Shown here piece after piece: positions 5,170 to 5,472 of a DNA stretch of 5,472 bases. The notes beneath the pieces are model-generated. The model worked only from the letters and a program-made list of their open reading frames with translations, was not told where the DNA came from and did not search any database. The translations under genes and the position numbers were made by a program. Position 1 is the first letter of the stretch. Every line of letters starts with the position of its first letter. Source of the stretch: an uncultured Collinsella sp. (lineage in GTDB: Bacteria > Actinomycetota > Coriobacteriia > Coriobacteriales > Coriobacteriaceae); assembly GCA_900556365.1 (NCBI GenBank), contig USOG01000100.1:1-5472 (forward strand), in the 5' to 3' direction.

Positions 5170-5181
5170 TGCTCGAAGCAA
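5162..5181 (-). terminator. Possible weak terminator of the anti-sigma factor gene
   Basis: On the minus strand TTGCT pairs with AGCAA around a TCG loop (5169-5181), then C and a T6 run (complement of 5162-5167). The stem has only five pairs, two of them G-C, so it is weak. It lies about 34 bp past the anti-sigma gene stop and directly upstream of the tRNA promoter. Confidence 0.4.
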
Positions 5182-5214
5182 GTTCATACAGGTAAATAAT
5201 GCCAAGCCAAGACC

Positions 5215-5472
5215 CTAAGCGCACGATTCCAATGCCGAGCTAAACAGCTTCACCATCCGAACACGTGTGCCGGCGCCATCTGTACGACGGGCAACTTCCA
5301 CATTATCGACGAGCATACGCATAAGCTTGATACCGCGTCCGCGTTCCTCGGATGCCACCGGCTCGCTCGCCCCATCGATAGAATAGCCTACGCCACGATC
5401 AAGCACCTCGAGCACAACACGGTCCCCATAGGCCTGAACCGTCAGGATGCAGCCAACACCGCCCGCATGGTC
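5215..5472 (-). CDS. RsbW/SpoIIAB-like anti-sigma factor (ATP-binding), 5' end cut by window edge
   Basis: The last 85 residues and TAG stop of a histidine-kinase-like ATPase domain protein. Members of this family bind a sigma factor and phosphorylate a STAS-domain antagonist (partner switching). The visible part starts DHAGGVGCILTVQAYGDRV, probably the end of the N-box. It continues through the G1 box EVLDRGVGY (DxGxG) and the G2 box ERGRGIKLMRMLVDNVEV, then the final strand TRVRMVK. The frame stays open to the right edge, so the internal GTG at 5413-5415 is not taken as the start. The start, the N-box asparagine and any antagonist gene lie outside the window. The target sigma factor cannot be named. 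It could instead be a stand-alone kinase without a sigma partner. Confidence 0.85.
   Translation of the reverse strand, partial: DHAGGVGCILTVQAYGDRVVLEVLDRGVGYSIDGASEPVASEERGRGIKLMRMLVDNVEVARRTDGAGTRVRMVKLFSSALESCA

Overview
The window looks like chromosomal DNA of a moderately GC-rich anaerobe. My best guess is a coriobacterium (Actinomycetota, Collinsella/Olsenella-like). This rests on an oxygen-sensitive class III ribonucleotide reductase, an actinobacterial-style GH13 alpha-glucosidase, an RsbW-type anti-sigma factor, GC-rich third codon positions and tRNAs with encoded CCA. The taxon is inference; no marker gene is present. Every supported gene lies on the minus strand, so in gene order the window reads right to left.

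Region by region, from high to low coordinates: (1) 5215-5472, the 3' part of an RsbW/SpoIIAB-like anti-sigma kinase gene, cut by the right edge. (2) 4767-5169, a promoter and tRNA cluster: tRNA-Gly(GCC), tRNA-Cys(GCA), tRNA-Gly(GCC). Each tRNA is followed by its own terminator-like hairpin. (3) 2894-4627, a complete cytoplasmic GH13 alpha-glucosidase. (4) 2555-2812, a second tRNA unit with promoter, tRNA-Gly(GCC), tRNA-Val(GAC) and a strong terminator. (5) 2283-2554, an intergenic stretch with no convincing gene but one branched hairpin. (6) 1989-2260, the nrdD control region: two NrdR boxes 32 bp apart around a sigma70-like promoter, then a leader of about 220 nt. (7) 3-1988, nrdD, missing its C-terminal glycyl-radical end beyond the left edge.

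The genes serve separate jobs: anaerobic dNTP synthesis, translation, alpha-glucoside breakdown and regulation by partner switching. They do not form one pathway. The noteworthy content is in the non-coding DNA. There is a near-textbook NrdR operator pair, and two tRNA promoters share the same geometry including an A/T palindrome placed two bases upstream of the -35. The tRNA array has a hairpin plus T-run after each gene, and three identical tRNA-Gly copies lie as direct repeats on both sides of the glucosidase gene. I see no CRISPR, insertion sequence, prophage or clearly new multi-gene system.
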